Source: Escherichia sp. ESNIH1 (GTDB taxonomy: Bacteria > Pseudomonadota > Gammaproteobacteria > Enterobacterales > Enterobacteriaceae). Taken from it: a stretch of 64,000 nt of DNA. A model generated the notes under the pieces. That model saw only the letters and a list, made by a program, of their open reading frames with translations, was not told where the DNA came from and ran no database searches. The stretch spans positions 459,977 to 523,976 of the forward strand of contig PQKR01000003.1 of assembly GCA_002918705.1 (NCBI GenBank), given 5' to 3'. The translations under genes were made by a program, and so were the position numbers. Numbering within the stretch: position 1 is the stretch's first letter; each line of letters begins with the position of its first letter. Shown here one piece after another: positions 30,684-39,950 of this stretch.

Positions 30684-31925
30684 TTAGGCTGGCGGAAGGT
30701 TAATATTGCCGTTGCTCAGCGCCGTTACGCTGGCTCTGGCCGCTTCCGGGCTTTGCGCGCCGGGCACCAGAATGATTTTGCGGCAGTCATCCTGACGCTT
30801 ATCAAACATCTCATAGCCGCGGGCCGCATCTTCAAGCGGCAGATAGTGGGTCACAATCTCCTCCGGCTTCAGTAGACCCTGCTCAACCAGTGGCAGCAGC
30901 TCCGGCAGCCAGGCGTGAACGTGGGTCTGGCCCATACGGAATGAGATACCTTTATCGAAGGCGTCACCAAACAGGAAGCCGTGAATAAAGCCTGCATAGA
31001 CCCCCGGGACGCTGACAATCCCACCCCGGCGCACGGCGGCGATTGCCTGACGCAGCACCTTACCGCTGCTGCCCTCCAGCTTGAGGTTAGTCAGCACCGT
31101 TTCGGTGGTGCTACCTTTGGCCTCGAAGCCAACGGCATCAATCACCGCATCTACGCCGCGATTGCCTGGGGTATTTTCAATGATAACCTCGGCCGGATCG
31201 TCATGCTTATCAAAGTTAATCGGGATAACCCCATAACGCTCTTCAGCAAAGCGCAGACGGTAGTCATTGTGATCGACCATAAAGATCTGCTCGGCTCCCA
31301 GCAGTCGGGCGCAGGCGGCGCTTAGCAGGCCTACCGGACCCGCCCCGTAGATGGCGATCCGTGAACCTTTTTTGACCTCGCCGTTTTTTACCGCCTGCCA
31401 GGCAGTCGGCAGGATATCGGAGAGGAACAGCACCTTATCATCAGGGAGCAGCTGCGGCACCTTGAAGGGGTTAACGTCACCCTTGGGTACGCGGACATAC
31501 TCCGCCTGGCCCCCGGGTACGCCGCCGTAGAGGTGGCTATAGCCAAACAGCGCGGCCGGCGGTGGGATCTGTTTTTTATTCAGCGATGCGCCTCGGCCAG
31601 CGTTAGTGGTTTCACACGCGGAGTATTGATGCTGTTGGCAGAAGAAACAGCTGCCGCAGGCAATCACGAAGGGGATCACCACCCGCTCGCCTTTCTGGAT
31701 ATTTTTTACGTCGCGCCCGACTTCAACCACTTCGCCCATAAACTCATGGCCGAAAATATCCCCGTGCTCTGTTTTAGGGATTTTACCGTGGTAGAGGTGC
31801 AGGTCGGAGCCGCAGATGGCGGTCGCGGTGATGCGCAGAATAATATCGTCCTGCTGTTCAATAATCGGATCCGGCACGCTCTCGACGCGAACGTTATGGG
31901 GACCATGATACGTCAATGCTTTCAT
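30684..31925 (-). CDS. ybdR: Zinc-dependent alcohol/formaldehyde dehydrogenase-like oxidoreductase YbdR
   Basis: Medium-chain dehydrogenase of 413 residues. Catalytic zinc ligands lie in [10 protein letters not shown] and GHEFMGEV, structural zinc ligands in [16 protein letters not shown], and the NAD-binding Rossmann motif in [20 protein letters not shown] (about residues 195-214). Its length and family match E. coli YbdR, a member of the glutathione-independent formaldehyde-dehydrogenase-like branch. The physiological substrate is not known. uspG and rnk, its E. coli neighbours, are absent here. Confidence 0.92.
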   Translation of the reverse strand: MKALTYHGPHNVRVESVPDPIIEQQDDIILRITATAICGSDLHLYHGKIPKTEHGDIFGHEFMGEVVEVGRDVKNIQKGERVVIPFVIACGSCFFCQQHQYSACETTNAGRGASLNKKQIPPPAALFGYSHLYGGVPGGQAEYVRVPKGDVNPFKVPQLLPDDKVLFLSDILPTAWQAVKNGEVKKGSRIAIYGAGPVGLLSAACARLLGAEQIFMVDHNDYRLRFAEERYGVIPINFDKHDDPAEVIIENTPGNRGVDAVIDAVGFEAKGSTTETVLTNLKLEGSSGKVLRQAIAAVRRGGIVSVPGVYAGFIHGFLFGDAFDKGISFRMGQTHVHAWLPELLPLVEQGLLKPEEIVTHYLPLEDAARGYEMFDKRQDDCRKIILVPGAQSPEAARASVTALSNGNINLPPA

Positions 31926-32068
31926 TCAGACCTCCGCTACTCCCCTGAGATCGGGAGAGTGAAAATTGGGCTTGCACGGATCAAGGTTAGTCAGTCCAGA
32001 CGCCAATCTGGGCGGCGGGGTGAATCGACGGCGGTTTTGAGAGTAATCTTAGCGAGAAAAAGGCATGA

Positions 32069-32098
32069 TAAAAAAAGAGGCTACCCGAAGGTAGCCTC
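32069..32098 (-). terminator. ahpF terminator
   Basis: Minus strand: GAGGCTACC, TTCG tetraloop, GGTAGCCTC, then seven T residues. This is a textbook stable hairpin 33 bases after the ahpF stop. Confidence 0.95.
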
Positions 32099-32130
32099 GC
32101 TGCTCACAGTGCAGGTGTCTTACTTGCTTA

Positions 32131-33693
32131 TTATACGCTGGTACGGATCAGGTGGTCGAAGGCGCTCAGAGAGGCTTTCGCACCTTCGCCGGTGGCGATG
32201 ATGATCTGTTTGTACGGTACGGTAGTACAGTCGCCCGCTGCGAACACGCCTTTCACGCTGGTTTCGCACTTGGCATCGATGATGATCTCACCCATGCGGT
32301 TACGCTCAACCGCGCCTTCCAGCCAGTTGGTATTCGGCAGCAGACCGATCTGCACGAAGATACCTGCCAGTTCGAGGTGATGCACATCGCCGCTCACCCG
32401 GGCGCGGTACTCAAGGCCGGTCAGTTTGGTGCCGTCGCCTTTCACTTCGGTAGTCTGGGCGTTAAGAATGATATCGACGTTTTTCAGGCTGCGCACTTTA
32501 TCCTGCAGTACCTTGTCGGCTTTCATCTCTGGCGCAAACTCGAGCAGGGTAACGTGTTCAACGATACCGGCCAGGTCGATAGCCGCTTCAACGCCGGAGT
32601 TACCGCCGCCGATGACCGCAACACGTTTACCTTTGAACAGCGGGCCGTCACAGTGCGGGCAGTAGGTTACGCCGCGGGTACGGTACTGCTCTTCACCCGG
32701 CACGCCCATGTTGCGCCATTTCGCACCGGTGGCAATGATCACGCTGCGTGCTTTCAGCACTGCGCCAGACGCGGTTTCGATCTGGTGCAGGCCGCCCTCT
32801 TCTGCCGCCGGGGTCAGTCGGGTTGCGCTCTGCGTGTCGATAACGTCAACATCATAATCATCAACGTGGGCTTTCAGCGCGCCAGCCAGCTTCTGGCCTT
32901 CGGTTTTCGGCACGGAGATGTAGTTTTCGATATCCACGGTGTCGAGCACCTGGCCACCGAAACGCTCGCCCATCAGGCCGGTACGGATCCCTTTACGCGC
33001 CGAGTAGACTGCCGCCGCGGCACCCGCAGGACCGGAACCGACGATCAGCACATCGTAAGCGTCACGTTTGTTCAGCTCTTCCGCCGCGCGTTTTTCAGCG
33101 CCGGTATCTACTTTAGAGACGATCTCGGTCAGGGTCATACGGCCTGAACCAAACTCAACGCCATTCAGAAAGACCGCCGGAACGCCCATGACGTTGCGAT
33201 CGGTGATTTCGTTCTGGAACACGCCGCCGTCAATCGCCGTATGCTTGATGCGTGGGTTGAGCACGGACATCAGGTTCAGCGCCTGGACCACGTCCGGGCA
33301 GTTGTGGCACGAGAGCGAGTAGTAGGTTTCAAACTCAAAATCCCCTTCCAGCGCGGCGATCTGCTCAAGCATCTCTTTCGCTTCTTTAGAAGGGTGACCA
33401 CCGGTCCACAGCAGCGCCAGGACCAGAGAGGTAAATTCGTGGCCCAGCGGAGAGCCGGCAAAGCGCGGACCCTGGTTGGAGCCTGGATTGGTAATCAGGA
33501 ACGACGGTTTACGCACCGGCAGCTGGTTGTCTTCTGTAAAGGAGACTTTATCAGACAGCTCGGCAATTTCAGCCAGCAGTTCGCGGATCTCTGCTGATTT
33601 AGCGCTATCGTCCAGCGTGGCAATCAGCTCAACAGGTTTGGTCAGACGCTCAAGATAAGCCTTAAGCTGGGTTTTCATTGTAGTATCAAGCAT
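32131..33693 (-). CDS. ahpF: Alkyl hydroperoxide reductase subunit F (AhpF)
   Basis: Flavoprotein disulfide reductase of 520 residues that passes electrons from NADH to AhpC. An N-terminal double thioredoxin-like domain carries CHNC (129/132 in E. coli numbering). The FAD site is [18 protein letters not shown], the second redox pair is CPHC (345/348), and a NAD site [10 protein letters not shown] follows. The start at 33693 ([11 protein letters not shown]) has AGAGGTGA upstream; an in-frame longer start at 33729 lacks family sequence. It follows ahpC after an attenuator-like hairpin. Confidence 0.97.
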   Translation of the reverse strand: MLDTTMKTQLKAYLERLTKPVELIATLDDSAKSAEIRELLAEIAELSDKVSFTEDNQLPVRKPSFLITNPGSNQGPRFAGSPLGHEFTSLVLALLWTGGHPSKEAKEMLEQIAALEGDFEFETYYSLSCHNCPDVVQALNLMSVLNPRIKHTAIDGGVFQNEITDRNVMGVPAVFLNGVEFGSGRMTLTEIVSKVDTGAEKRAAEELNKRDAYDVLIVGSGPAGAAAAVYSARKGIRTGLMGERFGGQVLDTVDIENYISVPKTEGQKLAGALKAHVDDYDVDVIDTQSATRLTPAAEEGGLHQIETASGAVLKARSVIIATGAKWRNMGVPGEEQYRTRGVTYCPHCDGPLFKGKRVAVIGGGNSGVEAAIDLAGIVEHVTLLEFAPEMKADKVLQDKVRSLKNVDIILNAQTTEVKGDGTKLTGLEYRARVSGDVHHLELAGIFVQIGLLPNTNWLEGAVERNRMGEIIIDAKCETSVKGVFAAGDCTTVPYKQIIIATGEGAKASLSAFDHLIRTSV

Positions 33694-33778
33694 TAGGGTC
33701 ACCTCTGAGTTAAAAACATCATCATGCAAGCTGCCTCAATGGGGCTGCCTGGATGCAACTTGAATCATGTTGTTAGAG

Positions 33779-33803
33779 AAAAACGGGTGCATAGCGCACC
33801 CGT
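33779..33803 (-). terminator. ahpC-ahpF intergenic terminator/attenuator
   Basis: Minus strand: ACGGGTGC, loop GCTAT, GCACCCGT, then TTTTTC. Located about 45 bases after ahpC, it would reduce ahpF relative to ahpC transcript, matching the need for excess AhpC. Confidence 0.88.
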
Positions 33804-33810
33804 GATAGAT

Positions 33811-33840
33811 AGGCCCGTGCAAGCGCAGCGCCGCCGGGCT
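33811..33840. repeat. REP element between ahpC and ahpF
   Basis: aggcccgtgcaagcgcag then cgccgccgggct forms a REP-like imperfect palindrome directly after the ahpC stop, next to the attenuator hairpin. Confidence 0.75.
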
Positions 33841-33848
33841 TTTCAGAC

Positions 33849-34412
33849 TTAGATTTTACCAACCAGATCTAAGGATGGAGCCAGGGTCGCTTCACCCTCT
33901 TTCCATTTAGCCGGGCACACTTCGCCTGGGTGAGCAGCAACGTACTGCGCCGCTTTGATTTTACGCAGCAGGTCAGATGCGTCACGGCCAATGCCTTCTG
34001 CAGTCACTTCGATCGCCTGGATGATACCCTGCGGGTCAACGATGAAGGTACCGCGGTCAGCCAGACCTTCGTCTTCGCGCATGTTTTCGAAGTTACGGGT
34101 CAGCGCGCCAGTCGGGTCGCCGATCATCGCATATTTGATTTTTGCGATGGTGTCAGAGCTGCTGTGCCACGCTTTGTGGGTGAAATGGGTGTCGGTGGAG
34201 ACGGAGTACACGTCCACGCCCAGTTTCTGCAACTCATCGTAGTGATCGGCTACGTCGCCCAGCTCAGTCGGGCAAACGAAGGTGAAGTCAGCCGGATAGA
34301 AGAAGAAGACGCTCCAGCGGCCTTCGGTATCTTTCTCGGTCACTTCGATGAATTCACCGTTTTTGAACGCCTGGTTTTTAAAAGGTTTGATCTTGGTATT
34401 GATTAAGGACAT
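33849..34412 (-). CDS. ahpC: Alkyl hydroperoxide reductase subunit C (AhpC, 2-Cys peroxiredoxin)
   Basis: Peroxiredoxin of 187 residues that scavenges hydrogen peroxide and organic peroxides. The peroxidatic Cys47 is in [11 protein letters not shown] and the resolving Cys in [10 protein letters not shown] near residue 166. The C-terminal YF-type segment is consistent with the sensitive, decamer-forming class. It matches E. coli AhpC over its whole length. An OxyR-like site lies 165 bases upstream in the divergent region shared with ybdO. dsbG, divergent from ahpC in E. coli, is absent. Confidence 0.98.
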   Translation of the reverse strand: MSLINTKIKPFKNQAFKNGEFIEVTEKDTEGRWSVFFFYPADFTFVCPTELGDVADHYDELQKLGVDVYSVSTDTHFTHKAWHSSSDTIAKIKYAMIGDPTGALTRNFENMREDEGLADRGTFIVDPQGIIQAIEVTAEGIGRDASDLLRKIKAAQYVAAHPGEVCPAKWKEGEATLAPSLDLVGKI

Positions 34413-34576
34413 CTATACTTCCTCCGTGGTTTCGATGAGATGTAAGGTACCGAATTTTGATGGCAACGGCTAATGCGTTTGCTTTATCAAATCAATCAGC
34501 GATATCTAACAACGTAAAAGCCGTAACGGCGTCGGGGATTACATCACTCCCCCGATCAAAGGGCAATGCAGCGCTG

Positions 34577-34613
34577 TAAGGTGTGGCCTATGACTGTGAT
34601 AGGTTGGACCGTT
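34577..34613. promoter_or_regulatory. Candidate OxyR tetramer-binding site upstream of ahpC
   Basis: The 37-base consensus (ATAG-T-A-CTAT, seven bases, ATAG-T-A-CTAT) is matched at the central half-sites: CTAT (34588-34591), seven bases, ATAG (34599-34602). The right unit reads ATAGGTTGGACC, and the left unit is weaker (TAAGGTGTGGCCTAT). It sits in the 313-base ahpC-ybdO gap (34413-34725), where no gene is seen. Confidence 0.75.
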
Positions 34614-34725
34614 TTAAGCATTCTGTGTGCCGCGTCGTTTAATGCAGGTCAATTTATGATATATTTCTCCCCGCTTGCAAGGCTATTTCTGCGCAGCAAT
34701 ATGCAGCAATATATTGAGATAAAAA

Positions 34726-35631
34726 ATGACTAACCTATACGATTTAAAAAAATTCGATCTTAATCTGCTGCTTATTTTCGAGTGTATTTACCAGCATCAG
34801 AGCATCAGTAAAGCGGCTAAAGCGCTATTTATTACCCCCTCTGCGGTTAGCCAGTCTTTACAGCGTCTGCGCGCGCATCTTGACGATCCGCTCTTCATTC
34901 GCAGCGGAAAAGGGGTTGCGCCTACCACCGTGGCGATTAATCTGCATATGCATCTGGAGGTGAATCTTAGCCAGCTCGAACAGACCATTAATATGATGAA
35001 CAGAAACGAGCTGAGTAAAAAGTTTGTTCTCTATACGCCGCAGCTGCTGATGAGTGAAGGGAGCACGGCGCTGGTGAATGCGCTACGCAGGCAGGCCAGC
35101 TATGCTATTGAGCATCATGATATTTTCATCACCCCGCAGTCCGCCGAAGAGTTGCTGACCTATCGCAAAGCCGATCTCATCATCTCGCTTTTTCCTATCG
35201 TTAACCCAGCGATTATCTGTGAAAAACTCTCTTGCGAGCCGTTAGTGCTGGTATGCAGTGAAAATCACCCGCGTCTTAAAGGAAAAATAACCCTTAACGA
35301 TGCGCTGGGTGAGGGTTTTACCTTCTATAGCACGCCAGAAAAAGGCGCGCTGGCATTACAGGAAGAGATCGAAGCCGTATTGCCGCAGCGTAATATCGTT
35401 TTCAGCAGCGACTCATATATATCAATTATTAATATTATTAGCCAGTCTGAGCTTATTGGGCTGATGCCGCTGTCGACCTTTAACCACTATAAAAAGATAA
35501 TGAATTTAAAAATAGTCGATCTCGGCATCACCCTGCCTACCTTCGATATATTTATGCTTTACAATCGCGCATCGCTAAACGGTAGCGCCTTCGCCAGCTT
35601 AATTGAGACAATAAAGCTGGCGGATCGGTAG
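34726..35631 (+). CDS. ybdO: LysR-type regulator YbdO (CitR)
   Basis: Transcription factor of 301 residues, similar to E. coli YbdO along its length, especially the helix-turn-helix half (KKFDLNLLLIFECIYQH, SAVSQSLQRLRAHLDDPLFIR). It belongs to the same LeuO-like subgroup as YbeF in this window. In neonatal-meningitis E. coli K1 this protein has been reported to act on citrate metabolism and capsule genes; its role here is unknown. It is divergent from ahpC and convergent with ybdL (13-base gap). Confidence 0.92.
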   Translation: MTNLYDLKKFDLNLLLIFECIYQHQSISKAAKALFITPSAVSQSLQRLRAHLDDPLFIRSGKGVAPTTVAINLHMHLEVNLSQLEQTINMMNRNELSKKFVLYTPQLLMSEGSTALVNALRRQASYAIEHHDIFITPQSAEELLTYRKADLIISLFPIVNPAIICEKLSCEPLVLVCSENHPRLKGKITLNDALGEGFTFYSTPEKGALALQEEIEAVLPQRNIVFSSDSYISIINIISQSELIGLMPLSTFNHYKKIMNLKIVDLGITLPTFDIFMLYNRASLNGSAFASLIETIKLADR

Positions 35632-35644
35632 TACAGCGCAGCAA

Positions 35645-36805
35645 TCAGAGCTTGCAGAGTCGCTCGGCAGCAGCCCGCAGCGTCGCTTCCTGCTTGGCAA
35701 AGCAGAGGCGTATCAGCTTGTGCGGGAAAGGCTCGGCGCAAAATACCGACAGTGGAATGGCCGCCACGCCCACCTCTTTGGTTAACCACTGGCAGAAACT
35801 GACATCATCCAGATCGGAGATGGCGCTGTAGTCCACCAGCAGGAAGTAGGTCCCTTCGCAAGGCAGGATCTCCAGCCGACTCTGACTCAGAGCATCAATC
35901 AGCAGATCGCGTTTGGCCTGGTAAAAAGCAGGCAGCTGTTGATAGTGCTCCGGCTCCGCCCGCAGCATATCCGCCAGCGCCAGCTGGGCTGGGGTATTGA
36001 CCGCAAAGGTCAGGTACTGGTGCACCTTACGCAGCTCGGCGCTGATGGCCGCCGGGGCGACGCAGTAACCCACCTTCCAGCCGGTCATATGGTAGGTTTT
36101 CCCGAAGGATGAAACTGCTACCGCCCGCTGGCGTAGCTCAGGATGGGCGAGCACGCTGGCATGGCCCTCGGGAGCAAAACAGATGTGCTCGTAGACCTCA
36201 TCGCTCAGCACATAGATTTCACGCTCAGCAATGGCCTGCCACAGTGCAGCAAAGTCCTCGCGCTGCCACACTGTGGCCGACGGGTTATGCGGCGTATTGA
36301 GGATCACCAGCCGGGTCTTATCGCTTAGCAGCGCGGCAAAGGCCTGCCAGTCAACGCGAAAGTGCGGCGGCTGCAGTGCAATACGCTTTACTACCCCGCC
36401 CGCCAGCTCAACCGCAGGAGCATAGCTGTCGTAGCTTGGATCGAAGCAGATCACCTCATCGCCGCTGCGTACCAGCGCGGTAATGGCGGCATAGAGTGCC
36501 TCGGTGGCCCCGGCGGTGATGGTGATCTCGCTGTTAGCATCAGGCTGGTGACCATACAGGGCCGCGGTTTTATCAGCAATGGCCTCCCGCAGCGCCTGCA
36601 CGCCGGTCATCGGTGCATACTGGTTTGCACCCTGGGCCACGTGATACGCCAGCCGCTCCTGCAGATAGCGCGGACCATCATAGTCAGGAAAACCCTGCGA
36701 CAGATTAATCGCCTGGTGTGCCTGCGCCAGCGCGCTCATCTGGGTAAATATCGTGGTACCAAGGTTGGGCAGTTTACTCTTCGGAATCAGTGTGTTATTG
36801 CTCAT
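35645..36805 (-). CDS. ybdL: Methionine aminotransferase YbdL (PLP enzyme)
   Basis: Fold-type I PLP aminotransferase of 386 residues, the E. coli length. The PLP-lysine motif is SSFGKTYHMTGWKVGY (Lys near residue 236), with NxPHNPSATVW upstream and the C-terminal substrate Arg in LIRLCFA. YbdL prefers methionine, histidine and phenylalanine; in the reverse direction it converts 2-oxo-4-methylthiobutyrate to methionine, the last step of the salvage pathway encoded next to it. It is divergent from mtnBCD, with a MetJ operator in the shared promoter. Confidence 0.95.
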   Translation of the reverse strand: MSNNTLIPKSKLPNLGTTIFTQMSALAQAHQAINLSQGFPDYDGPRYLQERLAYHVAQGANQYAPMTGVQALREAIADKTAALYGHQPDANSEITITAGATEALYAAITALVRSGDEVICFDPSYDSYAPAVELAGGVVKRIALQPPHFRVDWQAFAALLSDKTRLVILNTPHNPSATVWQREDFAALWQAIAEREIYVLSDEVYEHICFAPEGHASVLAHPELRQRAVAVSSFGKTYHMTGWKVGYCVAPAAISAELRKVHQYLTFAVNTPAQLALADMLRAEPEHYQQLPAFYQAKRDLLIDALSQSRLEILPCEGTYFLLVDYSAISDLDDVSFCQWLTKEVGVAAIPLSVFCAEPFPHKLIRLCFAKQEATLRAAAERLCKL

Positions 36806-36872
36806 GAATGCGTGCCTGCATGTAATACTGATGTTGCTGCCACTATAACACGATGTTAGTATTTGGCAATCA

Positions 36873-36888
36873 AGACGCTTAGACGTCT
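36873..36888. promoter_or_regulatory. MetJ operator in ybdL-mtnB divergent promoter
   Basis: Two tandem eight-base met boxes abut: AGACGCTT (6/8) and AGACGTCT (8/8). They lie 44 bases before mtnB and 68 before ybdL, so MetJ with S-adenosylmethionine could repress both directions. Confidence 0.85.
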
Positions 36889-36931
36889 AAACAATAATGT
36901 TATTCCTCTGCTCACACGACTCAGGAGCGCT

Positions 36932-37543
36932 ATGACATATCCTCTGCAACTCCCGGCGCTGGTTGAAGCCTGCCACTGGCTGGGCGCTAAAGGCTGGGCC
37001 CCGGCCACCGGCGGCAACATGTCGGTGCGGGAAAATGCTGACTGGTGCTGGCTAAGCGAATCCGGTAAAGATAAGGGCAGCCTGACGGTGGAGGACTTTT
37101 TACAGGTAGAGATCGCCACCGATCGTGCCCCCTCCGGACGGAAACCCTCTGCCGAGACCGGCCTGCATACCCTGATCTATCGTCTCTATCCGGAAGCTAA
37201 CGCCGTACTGCATGTACATACGGTCAATGCCACGGTGCTGTCACGCGTTGAGAAATTGGCGACGCTCACGCTTGTGGGATACGAGATGCAGAAATCCCTC
37301 AGCGGGCAGACCAGCCACCTCGACAGGGTCTCTATTCCCCTGTTTGATAACGATCAGGATATTCCCGCCCTTGCCCGGCGCATTGAGGATTATGCCCGCC
37401 AAAGGCCGTTACGCTACGGCTTCCTGCTGCGCGGCCACGGTCTGACCTGCTGGGGACGCAGCGTGGCGGAAGCCCGCCGCCACCTTGAGGGGCTGGAGTT
37501 TTTATTTGAATGTGAAATGCAGCGTCGACTGCTGGAGAGATGA
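36932..37543 (+). CDS. mtnB: Methylthioribulose-1-phosphate dehydratase MtnB
   Basis: Class II aldolase-family zinc enzyme of 203 residues that dehydrates methylthioribulose-1-phosphate to the diketone intermediate of methionine salvage. Features are GNMSVR, the SGKDKG loop, and zinc ligands HVH (in [10 protein letters not shown]) with a later His in [12 protein letters not shown] 36932 is chosen for AGGAG (36922-36926); an upstream in-frame ATG at 36863 would lie before the MetJ operator and is unlikely. The stop is coupled with mtnC. Confidence 0.94.
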   Translation: MTYPLQLPALVEACHWLGAKGWAPATGGNMSVRENADWCWLSESGKDKGSLTVEDFLQVEIATDRAPSGRKPSAETGLHTLIYRLYPEANAVLHVHTVNATVLSRVEKLATLTLVGYEMQKSLSGQTSHLDRVSIPLFDNDQDIPALARRIEDYARQRPLRYGFLLRGHGLTCWGRSVAEARRHLEGLEFLFECEMQRRLLER

Positions 37544-38232
37544 TGATACGCGCCATCGTTACCGATATTGAGGGCACCACCAGCGATATCCGCTTCGTGC
37601 ATAACGTGCTGTTTCCCTACGCCCGCGAGCGGCTGGAGGCGTTCGTCACCGCCCAGCAGTATGCCGAGCCGGTGAAATCCATTCTCGATAATCTGCGGGA
37701 TGAGATCGCCCGGCCGGATGCCACCACCGCTGAGCTGGTTGAGACACTGTTCCGCTTTATGGATGAAGACCGTAAGTCGACGGCGCTGAAGGCATTGCAG
37801 GGGATTATCTGGCACGACGGCTACGTCAACGGCGACTTTACCGGCCATCTCTATCCCGACGTGCTGCCTGCGCTGGAGAAGTGGAAGGCACAAGGGATTG
37901 ATCTCTATGTTTATTCCTCTGGCTCGGTGGCGGCGCAAAAACTGTTATTTGGCTACAGCGATGAAGGTGATATTACTCATCTGTTTAGCGGCTACTTTGA
38001 TACCCGCATAGGTGCCAAGCGTGAAGCCAGCGCCTACAGCACTATCGCCGAGCAGCTGGCGCTGCCGCCGGTGTCGATCCTCTTCCTGTCGGATATTCAT
38101 CAGGAGCTGGACGCCGCCGCAGAGGCCGGTTTGCGCACCGTGCAGCTGATTCGTGGCGATGATGATGCCGCCAGCCAGCATCACCAGGTGCACAGTTTTA
38201 ACGACATCAACCCGGAGCAGATCCCCTCATGA
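37543..38232 (+). CDS. mtnC: 2,3-diketo-5-methylthiopentyl-1-phosphate enolase-phosphatase MtnC
   Basis: HAD-superfamily bifunctional enolase-phosphatase of 229 residues. The DxE-type motif I is [20 protein letters not shown], motif [14 protein letters not shown], and motif [16 protein letters not shown]. It converts the diketone phosphate to the acireductone. The ATG at 37543 shares one base with the mtnB TGA; an ATG at 37540 is one codon earlier. The Klebsiella enzyme has the same 229-residue length. It overlaps mtnD by four bases. Confidence 0.95.
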   Translation: MIRAIVTDIEGTTSDIRFVHNVLFPYARERLEAFVTAQQYAEPVKSILDNLRDEIARPDATTAELVETLFRFMDEDRKSTALKALQGIIWHDGYVNGDFTGHLYPDVLPALEKWKAQGIDLYVYSSGSVAAQKLLFGYSDEGDITHLFSGYFDTRIGAKREASAYSTIAEQLALPPVSILFLSDIHQELDAAAEAGLRTVQLIRGDDDAASQHHQVHSFNDINPEQIPS

Positions 38233-38771
38233 GCGCATTAACTGTCTATTCCGCCAATGATACCCGTCAGCCTACGTGGCACAGCACCGACGCGGGTGAG
38301 ATCCAGCAGCAGCTTAACGCCAAAGGCGTGCGCTTTGAGCGCTGGCAGGCCGACCGCGATCTCGGCGCCGATCCTGCGCCAGAGGCGGTGATCGACGCCT
38401 ATCAACACGCGATCGATCGGCTGGTTGCCGAGAAGGGCTATCAGAGCTGGGATGTGATCAGCCTGCGCGCCGATAACCCCAACAAGCAGGCGCTGCGGGA
38501 GAAGTTTCTCAGTGAGCACACCCACGGCGAAGACGAAGTGCGTTTTTTTGTCGAGGGCGCGGGCCTGTTCTGCCTGCACATTGGCGATGAAGTCTATCAG
38601 GTGCTGTGCGAGAAAAACGATCTGATTTCGGTGCCGGCCGGGACGCCACACTGGTTTGATATGGGCTCCGAGCCGAACTTTACCGCCATCCGGATTTTTG
38701 ATAACCCGGAGGGATGGGTTGCGCAGTTTACCGGCGACGCCATCGCCGACGGCTATCCGCGCCTGGCGTAA
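38229..38771 (+). CDS. mtnD: Acireductone dioxygenase MtnD
   Basis: Cupin metalloenzyme of 180 residues. Metal ligands are His97, His99 and Glu103 (in [12 protein letters not shown]) and a distal His near residue 141 ([10 protein letters not shown]). With Fe the Klebsiella enzyme makes 2-oxo-4-methylthiobutyrate and formate; with Ni it makes methylthiopropionate, CO and formate. It overlaps mtnC (ATGA). The cluster ends in a REP (38790-38820) before convergent mtnA. Confidence 0.95.
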   Translation: MSALTVYSANDTRQPTWHSTDAGEIQQQLNAKGVRFERWQADRDLGADPAPEAVIDAYQHAIDRLVAEKGYQSWDVISLRADNPNKQALREKFLSEHTHGEDEVRFFVEGAGLFCLHIGDEVYQVLCEKNDLISVPAGTPHWFDMGSEPNFTAIRIFDNPEGWVAQFTGDAIADGYPRLA

Positions 38772-38789
38772 ATTTTACCGTGACACGCT

Positions 38790-38820
38790 CCCCGGTGGCG
38801 CTTCGCTTACCGGGGCTACG
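38790..38820. repeat. REP element between mtnD and mtnA
   Basis: ccccggtggcgcttcgcttac then cggggctacg lies in the 54-base gap between convergent mtnD and mtnA and is the only visible transcript-end structure there. Confidence 0.85.
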
Positions 38821-38825
38821 ATCCC

Positions 38826-39845
38826 CTATACTTTAAAAACGCCCGCCGCCACTTCATCCGGCGTGACGACGCCGGTATCCAGCACCCAGCCGCTAATCAA
38901 CGCCGCGGGGGTAACGTCAAACGCCGGGTTATAGACCAGCGTCGATTCGGGTGCCCACTGCACCGCTCCGAAGCTGCCCGCCACGCCGGTCACCTCGCTG
39001 GCCGCGCGCTGCTCAATAGGGATCGCCTCCCCGTTCGGGCAGAGCGGATCCAGCGTGGTCTGCGGGGCTGCAACATAAAACGGAATGCCATGATAGCGGG
39101 CCAGCACCGCCAGCGAGTAGGTACCGATCTTATTCGCTACGTCGCCGTTGGCGGCAATCCGATCCGCGCCAACCCACACCGCATCCACCTCTCCCTGCGC
39201 CATCAGGCTGGCCGCCATCGAGTCGGTGATCAACTGGCAAGGAATGCCCAGCTCCGCCAGCTCCCAGGCCGTCAGACGCCCCCCCTGCAACAGCGGACGC
39301 GTCTCCCCTACCCAGACGTTGACCACCTTGCCGTCGGTAAAGGCCTGGGAGATCACCCCCAGCGCCGTCCCTACGCCTGCGGTCGCCAGCCCGCCGGTGT
39401 TGCAGTGCGTCAGCAGGCGGCTACCGGGCGATACCAGCGCGCTGCCTGCCGCTGCGATGCGCGCGCAGAGCTGCTTATCTTCCGCAATCAGCCGCTCGGC
39501 TTCGGCCACCAGCGCCGGGACAAAATCCGCCTCCGCCAGGGCCAGCTTCATGCGGTCGAGGTTGTTCATTAGGTTCACCGCCGTTGGACGGGCTGCGCGC
39601 AGCGTCTCCAGCGCCTGGGCTAGCGCCGGTTTGCTCGCGCCCCGCTCGGCCAGCAGGGCCAGCAGCAGGCTGGCGGAGAGGCCAATCAGCGGCGCACCGC
39701 GCACCCGTAGAGCGTGAATATGGCCCACCAGCGTCTCCACCCTATCGGCAGGCAGCCAGCGTTTCTCCTGCGGCAGCGCCTGCTGATCGAGAATAAAGAG
39801 CTGATTATCGGTGACGCGCAGACTGGTGGTCTGGAGTGGCTGCAT
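38826..39845 (-). CDS. mtnA: S-methyl-5-thioribose-1-phosphate isomerase MtnA
   Basis: Isomerase of 339 residues of the eIF-2B alpha-like family that opens methylthioribose-1-phosphate to the ribulose form. Family segments include [12 protein letters not shown] (residues 49-60), the catalytic-Cys region [14 protein letters not shown] and the Asp region [21 protein letters not shown]. It is divergent from mtnK, and the MetJ boxes at 39898-39913 lie between them. Confidence 0.95.
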   Translation of the reverse strand: MQPLQTTSLRVTDNQLFILDQQALPQEKRWLPADRVETLVGHIHALRVRGAPLIGLSASLLLALLAERGASKPALAQALETLRAARPTAVNLMNNLDRMKLALAEADFVPALVAEAERLIAEDKQLCARIAAAGSALVSPGSRLLTHCNTGGLATAGVGTALGVISQAFTDGKVVNVWVGETRPLLQGGRLTAWELAELGIPCQLITDSMAASLMAQGEVDAVWVGADRIAANGDVANKIGTYSLAVLARYHGIPFYVAAPQTTLDPLCPNGEAIPIEQRAASEVTGVAGSFGAVQWAPESTLVYNPAFDVTPAALISGWVLDTGVVTPDEVAAGVFKV

Positions 39846-39897
39846 AGCGTTAAATCCCTGTTGCGTTGATGTATCGTATTGTGTCAGGATGAATTAC

Positions 39898-39913
39898 AGA
39901 TGTATAGACGTCT
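39898..39913. promoter_or_regulatory. MetJ operator in mtnA-mtnK divergent promoter
   Basis: Tandem met boxes AGATGTAT (6/8) and AGACGTCT (8/8) lie 38 bases before the mtnK start and 53 before mtnA. The spacing matches that of the operator at 36873-36888. Confidence 0.85.
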
Positions 39914-39950
39914 GAATGGCTTTATAAACAGAAAATTGAGGATACTGGCA

